7,506 nt of DNA from Berkiella sp964502705 (GTDB lineage: Bacteria > Pseudomonadota > Gammaproteobacteria > Berkiellales > Berkiellaceae): assembly GCA_964502705.1 (NCBI GenBank), contig CAZCXZ010000145.1, forward strand, positions 1 to 7,506. Reading direction: 5' to 3'. This document shows positions 1-6,533 of this stretch, one piece after another; position 1 is the stretch's first letter; the number at the start of each line of letters is the position of its first letter. The translations under genes and the position numbers were made by a program. Under the pieces are notes generated by a model. The model saw only the letters and a list, made by a program, of their open reading frames with translations. It had not been told where the DNA came from and searched no databases.

Positions 1-737
1 AAAAGCGACTCACCAGAAAATGGGAACAAATAGGAATAAAAATCTTTGTAGTCCTCTTGAGAAACCTTTGCCGGTTCTTCGGACCATAATGGCTTTTCGC
101 GGTTTACTTTTTCATCTTGTACATAAATCCCGACAGGTAAAAAATCACAGTACTTTTTGATTAACTCTTTCAATTTCCATTTATCTAGGTATTCGCCGGA
201 CTCACTGTCCAGGTATAAAGAGATTTTAGTTCCTCTGGTTTCTTTTTCTATTTGTGAGATAGTAAAGTCAGTTCCCGATTCACTTGACCACAAAACGGCC
301 GTTTGGCCTTTTTTGTAAGATTTAGTCTCTATTGTAACTTTTTTGGAAACCATAAAAGATGAATAAAAGCCGAGTCCAAAATGGCCTATGATTTCAGCTT
401 TGTTTTCTGCATTTTGGTATTGTTTTGCGAAGTCTGTTGCGCCAGAGAAAGCAATTTGGTTGATGTATTTTTTTACTTCTTCTGTGGTCATACCCACACC
501 ATTATCTTCGATGGAGAGGATCCTTTTCTCTACATCAAAGTTTAGGTCGATTTTGTATTCGTTTCCACCTTCAAATTCTTCCGATAAGGAAATCTTCTTT
601 AATTTTGTGATGGCATCACTTGCATTGGATACTAATTCCCTTAAGAAAATATCTTTTTCTGAATACAGCCATTTTTTAATGATGGGAAAGATATTTTCCG
701 TTTCTACACTGATTTTTCCTGTTTCTTCAGCTGACAT
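1..737 (-). CDS. htpG: Hsp90-family molecular chaperone HtpG, N-terminal part (cut by left edge)
   Basis: HtpG is the cytosolic bacterial Hsp90, an ATP-driven homodimeric chaperone that helps client proteins mature or refold. The 245 visible codons cover the whole N-terminal GHKL ATPase domain and the beginning of the middle domain; the remainder, usually about 350-400 residues, lies beyond the left edge. Visible nucleotide-site motifs are FLRELVSNASDA at 31-42 (E34 the expected catalytic Glu, N38 and D41), IEDNGVGM at 76-83 (D78 contacting adenine), GHFGLGFYS at 118-126 (lid and glycine loop), and ETRGT at 166-170. The ATG at 735-737 is supported by an AAGGAG six bases upstream and by the standard start-to-motif distance. 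It begins only 3 bases after the batD stop, so it should be co-transcribed with the bat genes. I saw no CIRCE-like inverted repeat or other heat-shock operator just upstream, although an internal promoter within batD cannot be excluded by eye. The family assignment is very secure. Confidence 0.97.
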   Translation of the reverse strand, partial: MSAEETGKISVETENIFPIIKKWLYSEKDIFLRELVSNASDAITKLKKISLSEEFEGGNEYKIDLNFDVEKRILSIEDNGVGMTTEEVKKYINQIAFSGATDFAKQYQNAENKAEIIGHFGLGFYSSFMVSKKVTIETKSYKKGQTAVLWSSESGTDFTISQIEKETRGTKISLYLDSESGEYLDKWKLKELIKKYCDFLPVGIYVQDEKVNREKPLWSEEPAKVSQEDYKDFYSYLFPFSGESL

Positions 738-740
738 ATG

Positions 741-2309
741 TTACTCCTTGATTTTTAGTTGTTTTTTTATTAATATGACTTTGGTTCTTTCCGGTTTGGA
801 TAGATTATGAAACGTTTTTTCTATGGTTTGAATGTCAAAATTTCCTAGAAAGTTTACAAGAAGTTGGGAGTCTTGTTTTGAGATTCCATTTTTTTCTAAA
901 TAGTCTGCGAGGAATACATTTCTTTTTTTTCCAAAGCTCTGAACCATTTCGAGAAATTCCTGGGATTGTTTGGTGAACGTATAGCGTTTATATCCTAAAT
1001 AGGAAAAAACACCTAAAACGGCAAGAAAAACTAGAAGGAAAATGGAAGGTGGATTTGGGAGGTTCGATTTTTTTGGAAGGACCTGCAGGTCTTTTTTCTT
1101 CTCTGGAAGAATGGAGATCTCCGGAAATTGAATCGATAGTGTTTTGTATCGATTTTCTTTTAAAGAGAAAAAGCTAAACTGGTAAGGTGAGAGTTGAAGA
1201 TTTTCTTTTGATTGGATTTGATAACCGTAAAGAAATTTGACTACAGAATAAAACCCATAATCTTCGGAATCTAATTTGCGAAAGGTTTTGTTTCTCGTTT
1301 GTGAAATGAGTTGTACCTTCGGGTTGGACTGGAGAAACGGGCGGATACCTTCATAACCGCCATCCCCTTCAATCGTAATTTCATAATATGCTGTTTCCGC
1401 TTGATGAACGGTCTTTGGAAAGTTTGTTAAGTTTAATTTGAAATTTCCAATGGCTCCCGAAAAGTCTTTGGGTTGGTTCGGTGGTAAGTCAAGCACTGTT
1501 ACAGTTGCTGGCGTTGTATTTACGGTTTCTTGTAGAGAATTAAACCGCAAACTATCACCGGAAATAAATTTTGTTTTCCCGATTTGGAATCTCCCTGATT
1601 TGATCGCAGTTAATCCATAGATTTCTTTATCATATACTAAAGTTTTTTTTAATCTATGATTCCTTAAAACTTCAGGATCAATTTGTACGGATACTTGTCT
1701 TAAAGTTTCCGATAAAAAATAGGGAAACGATATGGATTGGTTCGGATCTCTTTCTAGGAAAGGTTGCCTGTATCCATTATAGTAAAGTACGTAATATCCG
1801 ACAATCGGCTCTCCTTTGTAAAAAACAGATTTATTTGTATGAAAGGATACTTCAGGAGATTCTTCGGAAGGCATTTCATCGATTTCGATGGGGAATGGAT
1901 TAAAAAATTGGTTTTGGGAATGTTTGCTTCTTTTGCTGACTTTGAACTGGGTAGGCGGGGATACATAAGTTTTGTTATCGTATTCTACGGAAATTTCCGG
2001 AAGTTTGAAGGTCCCTTCTGATTCTGTGTCGACATAAAAGTTTAATATCTGTGATTTAGAAACTTTGAAGTTTATGATTTGTGTTTCAGTTCCGCTGCCA
2101 ACAAACCGGATGCGAACTCCATTTTGTTTTATGTTGGTTTGCAGAGCCCGAAAAGGTTTTTCGCCATGGGCTCTCACTTCTAATTTTGCATGTTCTCCTA
2201 GGGAAAATTCATTTGGGAAAAAATGGAATTCCACATCAGAGGCAAACACTGTATGAAAAGGAATGATACAACAAAAAAGAAAAAGGTAAAGGTTACCAAA
2301 ATTTTTCAT
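741..2309 (-). CDS. batD: BatD: exported single-pass membrane protein of the Bat system
   Basis: This 522-residue protein is the BatD component of the Bat locus, a membrane protein with a large predicted periplasmic part; its biochemical function is not known. Residues 1-23 form a signal peptide (hydrophobic 8-18, likely cleavage after VFA). Residues 24 to about 418 look like serial beta-sandwich repeats, with the BatD-type motif FSGAIGNFKLN at 283-293 and ITIEGDGGYEGI at 311-322, which resembles the usual v-x-i-x-G-x-G-N segment. A transmembrane helix spans about 422-440 (SIFLLVFLAVLGVFSYLGY), followed by a basic cytosolic tail of about 80 residues. The ATG start gives a clean signal peptide and has a strong AAGGAGG upstream; it overlaps the end of the batB-batC gene by 17 bases. 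Length and layout fit the family. A cysteine pair at 13-14 sits inside the signal peptide core and is probably not a lipobox. Confidence 0.92.
   Translation of the reverse strand: MKNFGNLYLFLFCCIIPFHTVFASDVEFHFFPNEFSLGEHAKLEVRAHGEKPFRALQTNIKQNGVRIRFVGSGTETQIINFKVSKSQILNFYVDTESEGTFKLPEISVEYDNKTYVSPPTQFKVSKRSKHSQNQFFNPFPIEIDEMPSEESPEVSFHTNKSVFYKGEPIVGYYVLYYNGYRQPFLERDPNQSISFPYFLSETLRQVSVQIDPEVLRNHRLKKTLVYDKEIYGLTAIKSGRFQIGKTKFISGDSLRFNSLQETVNTTPATVTVLDLPPNQPKDFSGAIGNFKLNLTNFPKTVHQAETAYYEITIEGDGGYEGIRPFLQSNPKVQLISQTRNKTFRKLDSEDYGFYSVVKFLYGYQIQSKENLQLSPYQFSFFSLKENRYKTLSIQFPEISILPEKKKDLQVLPKKSNLPNPPSIFLLVFLAVLGVFSYLGYKRYTFTKQSQEFLEMVQSFGKKRNVFLADYLEKNGISKQDSQLLVNFLGNFDIQTIEKTFHNLSKPERTKVILIKKQLKIKE
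744..749 (-). promoter_or_regulatory. Strong ribosome binding site of htpG, abutting the batD stop
   Basis: Read on the minus strand this is AAGGAG, six bases before the htpG ATG. It lies in the last codons of batD, immediately before the batD TAA at 741-743. Ribosomes finishing batD therefore pass directly over the htpG initiation site. This is one of only two strong Shine-Dalgarno sequences among the six internal starts of the window. Confidence 0.8.
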
Positions 2310-3930
2310 TATCGAAAGAACCTCCTTTTTTGTTTCTTAGAATGGAGTCTTGTGAAAATGGATCCAGTATCCTCTCTGCATCAGATTTATCTTCCTTCCC
2401 CTTTGTTTTCTTTTCTTTTGGCTGAGTCTCTGGACTGGAATCATTCTCTTTTTGCTTTTGGTTGGAATCTTTTTTCTTAGTTAGATGTTCGATATTTTTT
2501 TTCGCAGATAAATGATTTGGATCTATTTGGAGTGTCTTTGTATAAGATTTTAAAGCATTTTTTTTGTCACCTAATCTTGAGTAAATGTTTCCAAGACTAA
2601 AATTTGTTTTTGCTTTTAGGTCAGTGTCAGCTTTAGGATGTGATAAAATTTTTTCTGCAATTCCAATTGCGTCTTTGTATTGTCCTAGTTGGTAAGCAGC
2701 TGCTGATTCATTGTAAAGTAACCTTGGATCGTCAGCAATGTGTTCTTTCGCTTTTTCAAATTCTTTTTGGCTTTCATTATAATTCTTATTTTTATAAGAT
2801 TTGACTCCCCTTTCAATAGAATTGCCACCTGGATCTAATTCCCAGGCCTCTAGTCTGCCAAATCCAAATGAGATAAATAAAAGTAGGAGTAAATAAATTC
2901 CTTTTGGTGTTTTCTGTAAAACTAAGTTTAGGATTCTTTCTAAAAACAGAAATATAAAAGCTGCGATTAAATAAGGGTGTGCACCATCTTCGTTTTTAAA
3001 ACGTTCAATTGTTTGGATTTTCTTTTTTTTAACAGTTTGGATGGTATCTAAGAGAACATAGGCTCCCTCTGCTTGGAAAGACACATCGTAATAGGATCCA
3101 TTATTTTGTTCTGCAATGGTTTTTAACCTGTCTGGATTTAATTTCGAAGTAACTAAATTTGGTGCTGTAGGAGAAACAGCGATTCCTGCATCCATTGTTA
3201 CGTATCCTCCCTGTCCTGNNNNNNNNNNTGTTCCAGAATCGCGATATTCGATATTGCCTCCTTCTTGGGTTCCAATCCCCCACACGATCACCTCGCCTTC
3301 GATAGGTGGTAGATTCTGGTTTTCATGATCTTCGCCATCAGAGACAACAACTGTAATTTGCGAAGTGAGGTTGTTGTTTTTCTTTCTGATTTTGTTTACT
3401 CTTTCGAGGGCCAAGGCAAGGTCTGTTCCTTTGGCTCCAACCATTTCAACACCTAGCGCCTGAATGTAATCGGAGACGGCAGTGATATCCGAAGTTAAGG
3501 GACAGAAGGAAAAGGATTGGCCTGCAAAAACAACAATTCCCAGCCGATTCCCTTTTAGGTTTGGAAGAATACGTAAAGCTAAGTCTTGAAATCTTTTGAG
3601 TCGAGTTGGCCTCACATCAACTGCATTCATTGATAAACTCACATCGACCACGAACAAAATGTCTGCTGATTCGAAGTCTTTGGTGGATTCCATTTCTGTA
3701 GATTTTATCTTAAATAACGAATAAAATGCAAAGATAAGTGAGAGAAGAAAACAAAGAATCCTTGTAAGATAGATTTTTGTATTTGCTGTATAAATTCTGT
3801 TTTTTAAACCCTTATGTTCTTCTTTGAACTGGTTTGCTTTGATGTTAATGAATAGTTTCCCAGAAAAAATCAGGATCCAAATTACTATCGATATAATGGC
3901 AATTGTGGCTAAAAAGTCTAAGTCAATCAT
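2293..3930 (-). CDS. batB: BatB-BatC fusion: membrane VWA protein with C-terminal TPR domain (contains an assembly gap)
   Basis: The 545-residue product fuses BatB (VWA membrane protein) to BatC (TPR protein), which many bacteria encode separately. Order: TM helix 7-25, TM helix 54-73, VWA domain about 88-300, TM helix about 318-336, a second hydrophobic segment 343-358, TPR units about 372-475, a Lys/Glu/Gln-rich linker about 484-518, and a tail ending in EKFW. The VWA metal site (MIDAS) is intact: DVSLS 96-100, T169 in GTDLALAL, and D198 in VVSDGED. The TPR part keeps typical residues (NESAAAYQLGQYKDAI 407-422; SLGNIYSRLGDKKNALKSY 445-463). It overlaps batA by four bases (ATGA) and has no Shine-Dalgarno of its own, suggesting translational coupling with batA. 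Ten Ns make residues 235-238 unknown; the frame stays open across them. VWA and TPR parts are expected to face the periplasm and may bind BatA, BatD or a client, but this is inferred. Confidence 0.93.
   Translation of the reverse strand: MIDLDFLATIAIISIVIWILIFSGKLFINIKANQFKEEHKGLKNRIYTANTKIYLTRILCFLLSLIFAFYSLFKIKSTEMESTKDFESADILFVVDVSLSMNAVDVRPTRLKRFQDLALRILPNLKGNRLGIVVFAGQSFSFCPLTSDITAVSDYIQALGVEMVGAKGTDLALALERVNKIRKKNNNLTSQITVVVSDGEDHENQNLPPIEGEVIVWGIGTQEGGNIEYRDSGTXXXXGQGGYVTMDAGIAVSPTAPNLVTSKLNPDRLKTIAEQNNGSYYDVSFQAEGAYVLLDTIQTVKKKKIQTIERFKNEDGAHPYLIAAFIFLFLERILNLVLQKTPKGIYLLLLLFISFGFGRLEAWELDPGGNSIERGVKSYKNKNYNESQKEFEKAKEHIADDPRLLYNESAAAYQLGQYKDAIGIAEKILSHPKADTDLKAKTNFSLGNIYSRLGDKKNALKSYTKTLQIDPNHLSAKKNIEHLTKKKDSNQKQKENDSSPETQPKEKKTKGKEDKSDAERILDPFSQDSILRNKKGGSFDNEKFW
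2321..2327 (-). promoter_or_regulatory. Ribosome binding site of batD, inside the batB-batC coding region
   Basis: AAGGAGG on the minus strand, 11 bases before the batD ATG at 2307-2309, a slightly long but workable spacing. It is made by the Lys-Gly-Gly codons (residues 535-537) near the C-terminus of the upstream BatB-BatC fusion, so the same bases serve as protein code and initiation signal. It supports the chosen batD start, and suggests that batD can be initiated independently of termination by the upstream ribosome. Confidence 0.75.
2845..2904 (-). other. Signal-peptide-like segment at the BatB/BatC fusion point
   Basis: Codons 343-362 of the fusion read like a bacterial signal peptide: a basic start (K343), a hydrophobic core rich in Leu/Ile/Phe (IYLLLLLFISFGFG), and an end that looks like a cleavage site (RLEA before Trp). 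It follows BatB's usual C-terminal membrane helix by only a few residues (LQKTP) and precedes the TPR domain. The simplest reading is that it was the signal peptide of a free-standing BatC and now serves as an extra transmembrane helix returning the chain to the periplasm. Whether signal peptidase still cuts it cannot be seen from sequence. Confidence 0.6.
3219..3228. other. Assembly gap of 10 Ns inside batB
   Basis: Ten consecutive Ns break the VWA part of the BatB-BatC gene (residues 235-238). A fixed count of ten is a common scaffolder placeholder, so the true length is unknown. On the minus strand the flanks are GATTCTGGAACA and CAGGACAGGGAGG. They share a terminal CA, and merging on that overlap gives an uninterrupted reading frame (Gly-Thr-Gly-Gln-Gly-Gly). 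Confidence 0.95.
3927..3930 (-). other. ATGA stop/start overlap joining batA and batB-batC
   Basis: The batB-batC ATG (3928-3930) overlaps the batA TGA (3927-3929). No Shine-Dalgarno-like purine run precedes the ATG, so initiation probably depends on ribosomes that have just ended batA. This would keep the two VWA proteins in a fixed ratio, which fits partners in one complex. Confidence 0.7.
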
Positions 3931-4880
3931 AGTTTTTCTGTTAGTGGATAAATCATGAATATTCCGGCAATTCCTAGTAATGTAAAAAAAATCAAAACGG
4001 CAAAAGGAAAATGGGTTTCATGAATTTCCAAAGGTTTGGAGGGAAGTTCCACAGTCTCCAGTCCATTAATTTCATTTAGCACCTCTTGTAAAACTTCTGG
4101 AGACTCGGCGCGAAAAAATCTTCCGTTTGTACTTTGTGAAATTGCCTGCAATGATTCATAATTAACTTCGTATTGGCCTTGTTCTTTTCCAATTCCGATA
4201 CAGTAGACTTTGATTCCAAAGGCTTTCGCTGCATACGAAGCAGTTTCTGGATCCAATTTCCCTGTATTGGAAACGCCATCTGTAAGTAGGATGATGATTT
4301 TAGATTTAGCTTGGGAATCTTTGAGTCGGTAAGTGGATAACACTAACGCATCCCCAACAGCAGTTCCTTGTTCGTTTATATCTTCGTCGGAGGTATCTGC
4401 AATCAATTCGTCTAACGCGTATCTATCGTTGGATAGGGGTGATTGGAGATAGGCAGCACCAGCAAATAAAACGATTCCAATTCGATCATATAATCGTTTT
4501 TGAATGAATTCTCTTAGGAGTTCCTTTGAAACGGTTAATCTATTTTTGGGCAAAAAATCGTAGGAATTGATCATCGAACCTGAAATATCTAAAGCAATCA
4601 TGATATCGATTCCATTTGTAATGTCTGGGGTTAGTTTGTATTTCTCTCCTGGGCCGGCAGAAGCAAGGATCAGAAATATTCCAGCAAGATAAAACAATGT
4701 CTCTGTAAAACTTAAAAAAAACTTTCTTATCTTTGTAGGTAGATTTTTTTCTGGCCTTTGAAATCTATCAGATTGGATGAGTAAAATTGCTCCGAAAGGT
4801 TTTTTTCTCCATTGGTATGCGCCAAGGATTAACAATGGAATGATTAGGAAAAGTAAGTAGGGCCTTTGGAATTGGTCCAT
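3927..4880 (-). CDS. batA: BatA: membrane-anchored von Willebrand factor A protein
   Basis: This 317-residue protein has the full BatA layout: TM helix about 8-24, TM helix about 56-76, a VWA domain about 88-275, and a C-terminal TM helix about 292-311 with a short tail. The metal-ion-dependent adhesion site is complete: DISGS at 98-102, T173 within the EQGTAVGDAL stretch, and the Asp of LLTDG at 199-202. Such a site binds a divalent metal and, through it, an acidic residue of a partner protein. BatA should work in the inner membrane with BatB, BatC and BatD, with MoxR acting from the cytosol; the client is unknown. The ATG lies 2 bases after the upstream stop and has only a weak GAG eight bases before it, which suggests coupled translation. 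The name aerotolerance comes from Bacteroides, and an oxidative-stress role in Leptospira is not supported by what I recall of L. biflexa deletion work. Confidence 0.95.
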   Translation of the reverse strand: MDQFQRPYLLFLIIPLLILGAYQWRKKPFGAILLIQSDRFQRPEKNLPTKIRKFFLSFTETLFYLAGIFLILASAGPGEKYKLTPDITNGIDIMIALDISGSMINSYDFLPKNRLTVSKELLREFIQKRLYDRIGIVLFAGAAYLQSPLSNDRYALDELIADTSDEDINEQGTAVGDALVLSTYRLKDSQAKSKIIILLTDGVSNTGKLDPETASYAAKAFGIKVYCIGIGKEQGQYEVNYESLQAISQSTNGRFFRAESPEVLQEVLNEINGLETVELPSKPLEIHETHFPFAVLIFFTLLGIAGIFMIYPLTEKL

Positions 4881-4882
4881 AG

Positions 4883-5722
4883 TTATAACTCAAAATCCTT
4901 TTTGAATTTTTCCCATAAGGAGGTCGCAGATTCTTTTTTTAATTCGGTATGATTGTCATCGTACTTTGTATTTCTGAAATAAATTCGCGTATTGCGTAGT
5001 ACAGAATCATCAATATGAGTACGATCAAAAAGTTCTGCTAGAAATTCTGAATCGGTTTTTCCTAATATATCTTTATCTAATCTTTTTGAATAAACCTCTT
5101 TCAGGTATTCGCTAATTTTGAAGGCCAATTCTTTTTCGGAAATTGTTTCAGATTGTAAATATAATTCTATGGAATGGAGTCTTTTGGTTGTTTCTTCCAA
5201 GACGGGTCGCTTTTCCCAAATAGCATCCATTATTTTCGGTTTGGATCTCCAGTAGATATAAAGAGCATACAATAAGTAAATATTGATAGCGGTGATGATT
5301 ATGATGAAGAGGAGTCGAAACAAATAGGGCCCAGAAAAATTTATAGGAGGTTCAATATCTTCGATATCGGTTTCATTTCCCAGAAGTTGCGATTTAACTT
5401 TAATGGCCTCTGAGGATTTAATCCGTTCTCCATTTTGCTCCCAGCTAATAGGTAGAATAAAAGTGCCAGGTTTATAAAAAACTATAGAAGCCTTAAGTTT
5501 TGTTTTTTCTTTTACAACATCAAACACTTTGTAAGAGGGTATTGTGTCATCTTCATAGATTTCACCTTCTTCTAAATCCAAGTTAGATTCGTCGGATTCA
5601 GTGAATTCGATTTGGTAGTGGATTGTATCCCCGACATAAACATCTGTTTCTAAAACTGTCTCTTTCGGTTTGGCGAATAGGGAAACGGAGGACAGTAAGA
5701 TGATTACAATGTATTTAGCCAT
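4883..5722 (-). CDS. Exported single-TM protein of the Bat locus, uncharacterised (BatD-like layout)
   Basis: Function unknown. The 279 residues start with a short signal peptide (hydrophobic 4-16, likely cleavage after LFA at 17). A predicted periplasmic region of about 110 residues follows, with beta-rich character (VYVGDTIHYQIEF 28-40; FYKPGTFILPISW 82-94) and a strongly acidic patch at 41-59. A long hydrophobic helix spans about 133-158, then a cytosolic helical domain with the pattern ELYLQSETISEKELAFKISE at 186-205 followed by YLKEVYSKRL. This is a reduced version of BatD's plan, and it occupies the slot between the DUF58 gene and batA where other Bat loci carry DUF4381-type single-pass proteins. 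I recall leptospiral members being called the LB_053 family, but I cannot verify that here. It overlaps the DUF58 gene by 8 bases and precedes batA by 2, so it probably acts in the same complex. A MoxR or DUF58 contact through the cytosolic domain is speculation. Confidence 0.85.
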   Translation of the reverse strand: MAKYIVIILLSSVSLFAKPKETVLETDVYVGDTIHYQIEFTESDESNLDLEEGEIYEDDTIPSYKVFDVVKEKTKLKASIVFYKPGTFILPISWEQNGERIKSSEAIKVKSQLLGNETDIEDIEPPINFSGPYLFRLLFIIIITAINIYLLYALYIYWRSKPKIMDAIWEKRPVLEETTKRLHSIELYLQSETISEKELAFKISEYLKEVYSKRLDKDILGKTDSEFLAELFDRTHIDDSVLRNTRIYFRNTKYDDNHTELKKESATSLWEKFKKDFEL

Positions 5723-6533
5723 TTCTTTTGATCTTGAACAGTGGTAGGATTTGGTTCGAAAGTTTGGTATTGGGATTGATTTGTAATAAATTCACACCGA
5801 AGAAAGACTTTGCTGCCTTTAAGTCTTTTGTATAGGTATTTTCTCGCTTGCGAAAATTGACTTGTTCTTGGGAAATTTCTCGAAACATACGAAGCCAAAA
5901 AGGAGGTTGCAAAGTATCTAATTCATCTTGAATCCAAACTCCAATTGGTTCCCAAGTTTTATAAATTATATTTTTAGTAATGTAACTTGAGAAATCTATG
6001 AAATCTGATATCCAGTAAGATACAGCAAATTTGGGATATAACCTGAAAGCGAATTGGTATGCATCTGAATAGTTTGTGAAACCACCTTGAGTTTGTTTTG
6101 TGATCTTTGTAAATGCTGAAAAAACATCCAATTCTGTTCTTAACCATTTGCCTGGAGATAGGCTTGTGTCGGAAAATGTTACAAGTAAAATTCGATTTCC
6201 CATTTTGATATGAAATAAGGATAAAAATAGTGCAATTTGGAATGCGGTTTCCTTTTTAGAATCGTTCATTGAGTCACTTCTATCATAAAAGATGATAATC
6301 GAAGCATCTCGTTCTTCATAGTATTCTTTGGTGTAAAGTTCGCCAGTTCTTGATGTTACGTTCCAATCAATATAACGGATGTCATCCCCGAAGTGATAAT
6401 TCCTAACCTCTTTAAAATCTAGTCCCCTTCCCCGCTCTGACATTGCCAAGAATCCTTGTCTAGTGGAAGAAAACTTTTTTTTGGTCTCCCATTGTAAAAC
6501 TTGAAGTAGTCGTTTCAGTTCGGGGGATAACAT
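5715..6533 (-). CDS. DUF58 domain protein, the VWA-like partner of MoxR
   Basis: This 272-residue protein belongs to the DUF58 family, soluble VWA-like proteins almost always encoded beside a MoxR ATPase. The family signature is very clear: RGLDFKEVRNYHFGDDIRYI at 36-55 continuing DWN at 56-58, then the stretch around YYEERD (71-76) before the beta strand leading to the metal site. The DxSxS motif is present as DRSDS at 84-88, with M89 following. T153 (GGFTNYSDA) and D177 (ISDFID) are in plausible positions for the other metal ligands. There is no signal peptide or convincing membrane helix, so a cytosolic place next to MoxR is expected. Its ATG directly follows the moxR TAG with no spacer; a GGAAG eight bases upstream is a possible weak ribosome site. 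The role is probably to link the ATPase to membrane-bound Bat proteins, by analogy with other MoxR-VWA pairs; this is not shown in the sequence. Confidence 0.93.
   Translation of the reverse strand: MLSPELKRLLQVLQWETKKKFSSTRQGFLAMSERGRGLDFKEVRNYHFGDDIRYIDWNVTSRTGELYTKEYYEERDASIIIFYDRSDSMNDSKKETAFQIALFLSLFHIKMGNRILLVTFSDTSLSPGKWLRTELDVFSAFTKITKQTQGGFTNYSDAYQFAFRLYPKFAVSYWISDFIDFSSYITKNIIYKTWEPIGVWIQDELDTLQPPFWLRMFREISQEQVNFRKRENTYTKDLKAAKSFFGVNLLQINPNTKLSNQILPLFKIKRNG

Noticed and set aside
388..810. 140-codon open frame on the plus strand
   Set aside because: It lies antisense to htpG and the end of batD, both of which are certain. The translation has no recognisable family and reads like the reverse frame of an AT-rich gene.
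741..900. Search for a CIRCE element or other heat-shock operator ahead of htpG
   Set aside because: No TTAGCACTC/GAGTGCTAA-type inverted repeat or clear promoter boxes are visible in the end of batD.
1988..1999. Perfect 12-base palindrome CGGAAATTTCCG
   Set aside because: It sits deep in the batD coding region, has no second copy or nearby start, and is fully accounted for by codons. No operator role is supported.
2268..2273. Possible lipobox at the Cys-Cys pair (residues 13-14) of BatD
   Set aside because: The cysteines are inside the hydrophobic core and are followed by more hydrophobic residues and a good VFA cleavage site. An ordinary signal peptide fits better.
1438..2480. Several plus-strand open frames of 60-85 codons across batD and the batD/batB junction
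   Set aside because: They overlap one another and well-supported minus-strand genes, show no domain or convincing ribosome site, and are explained as shadow frames.
4076..4279. 67-codon minus-strand frame within batA, and similar ones within batD, batB and DUF58
   Set aside because: They are alternative frames of genes with intact metal-site or export motifs, so they are not separate proteins.
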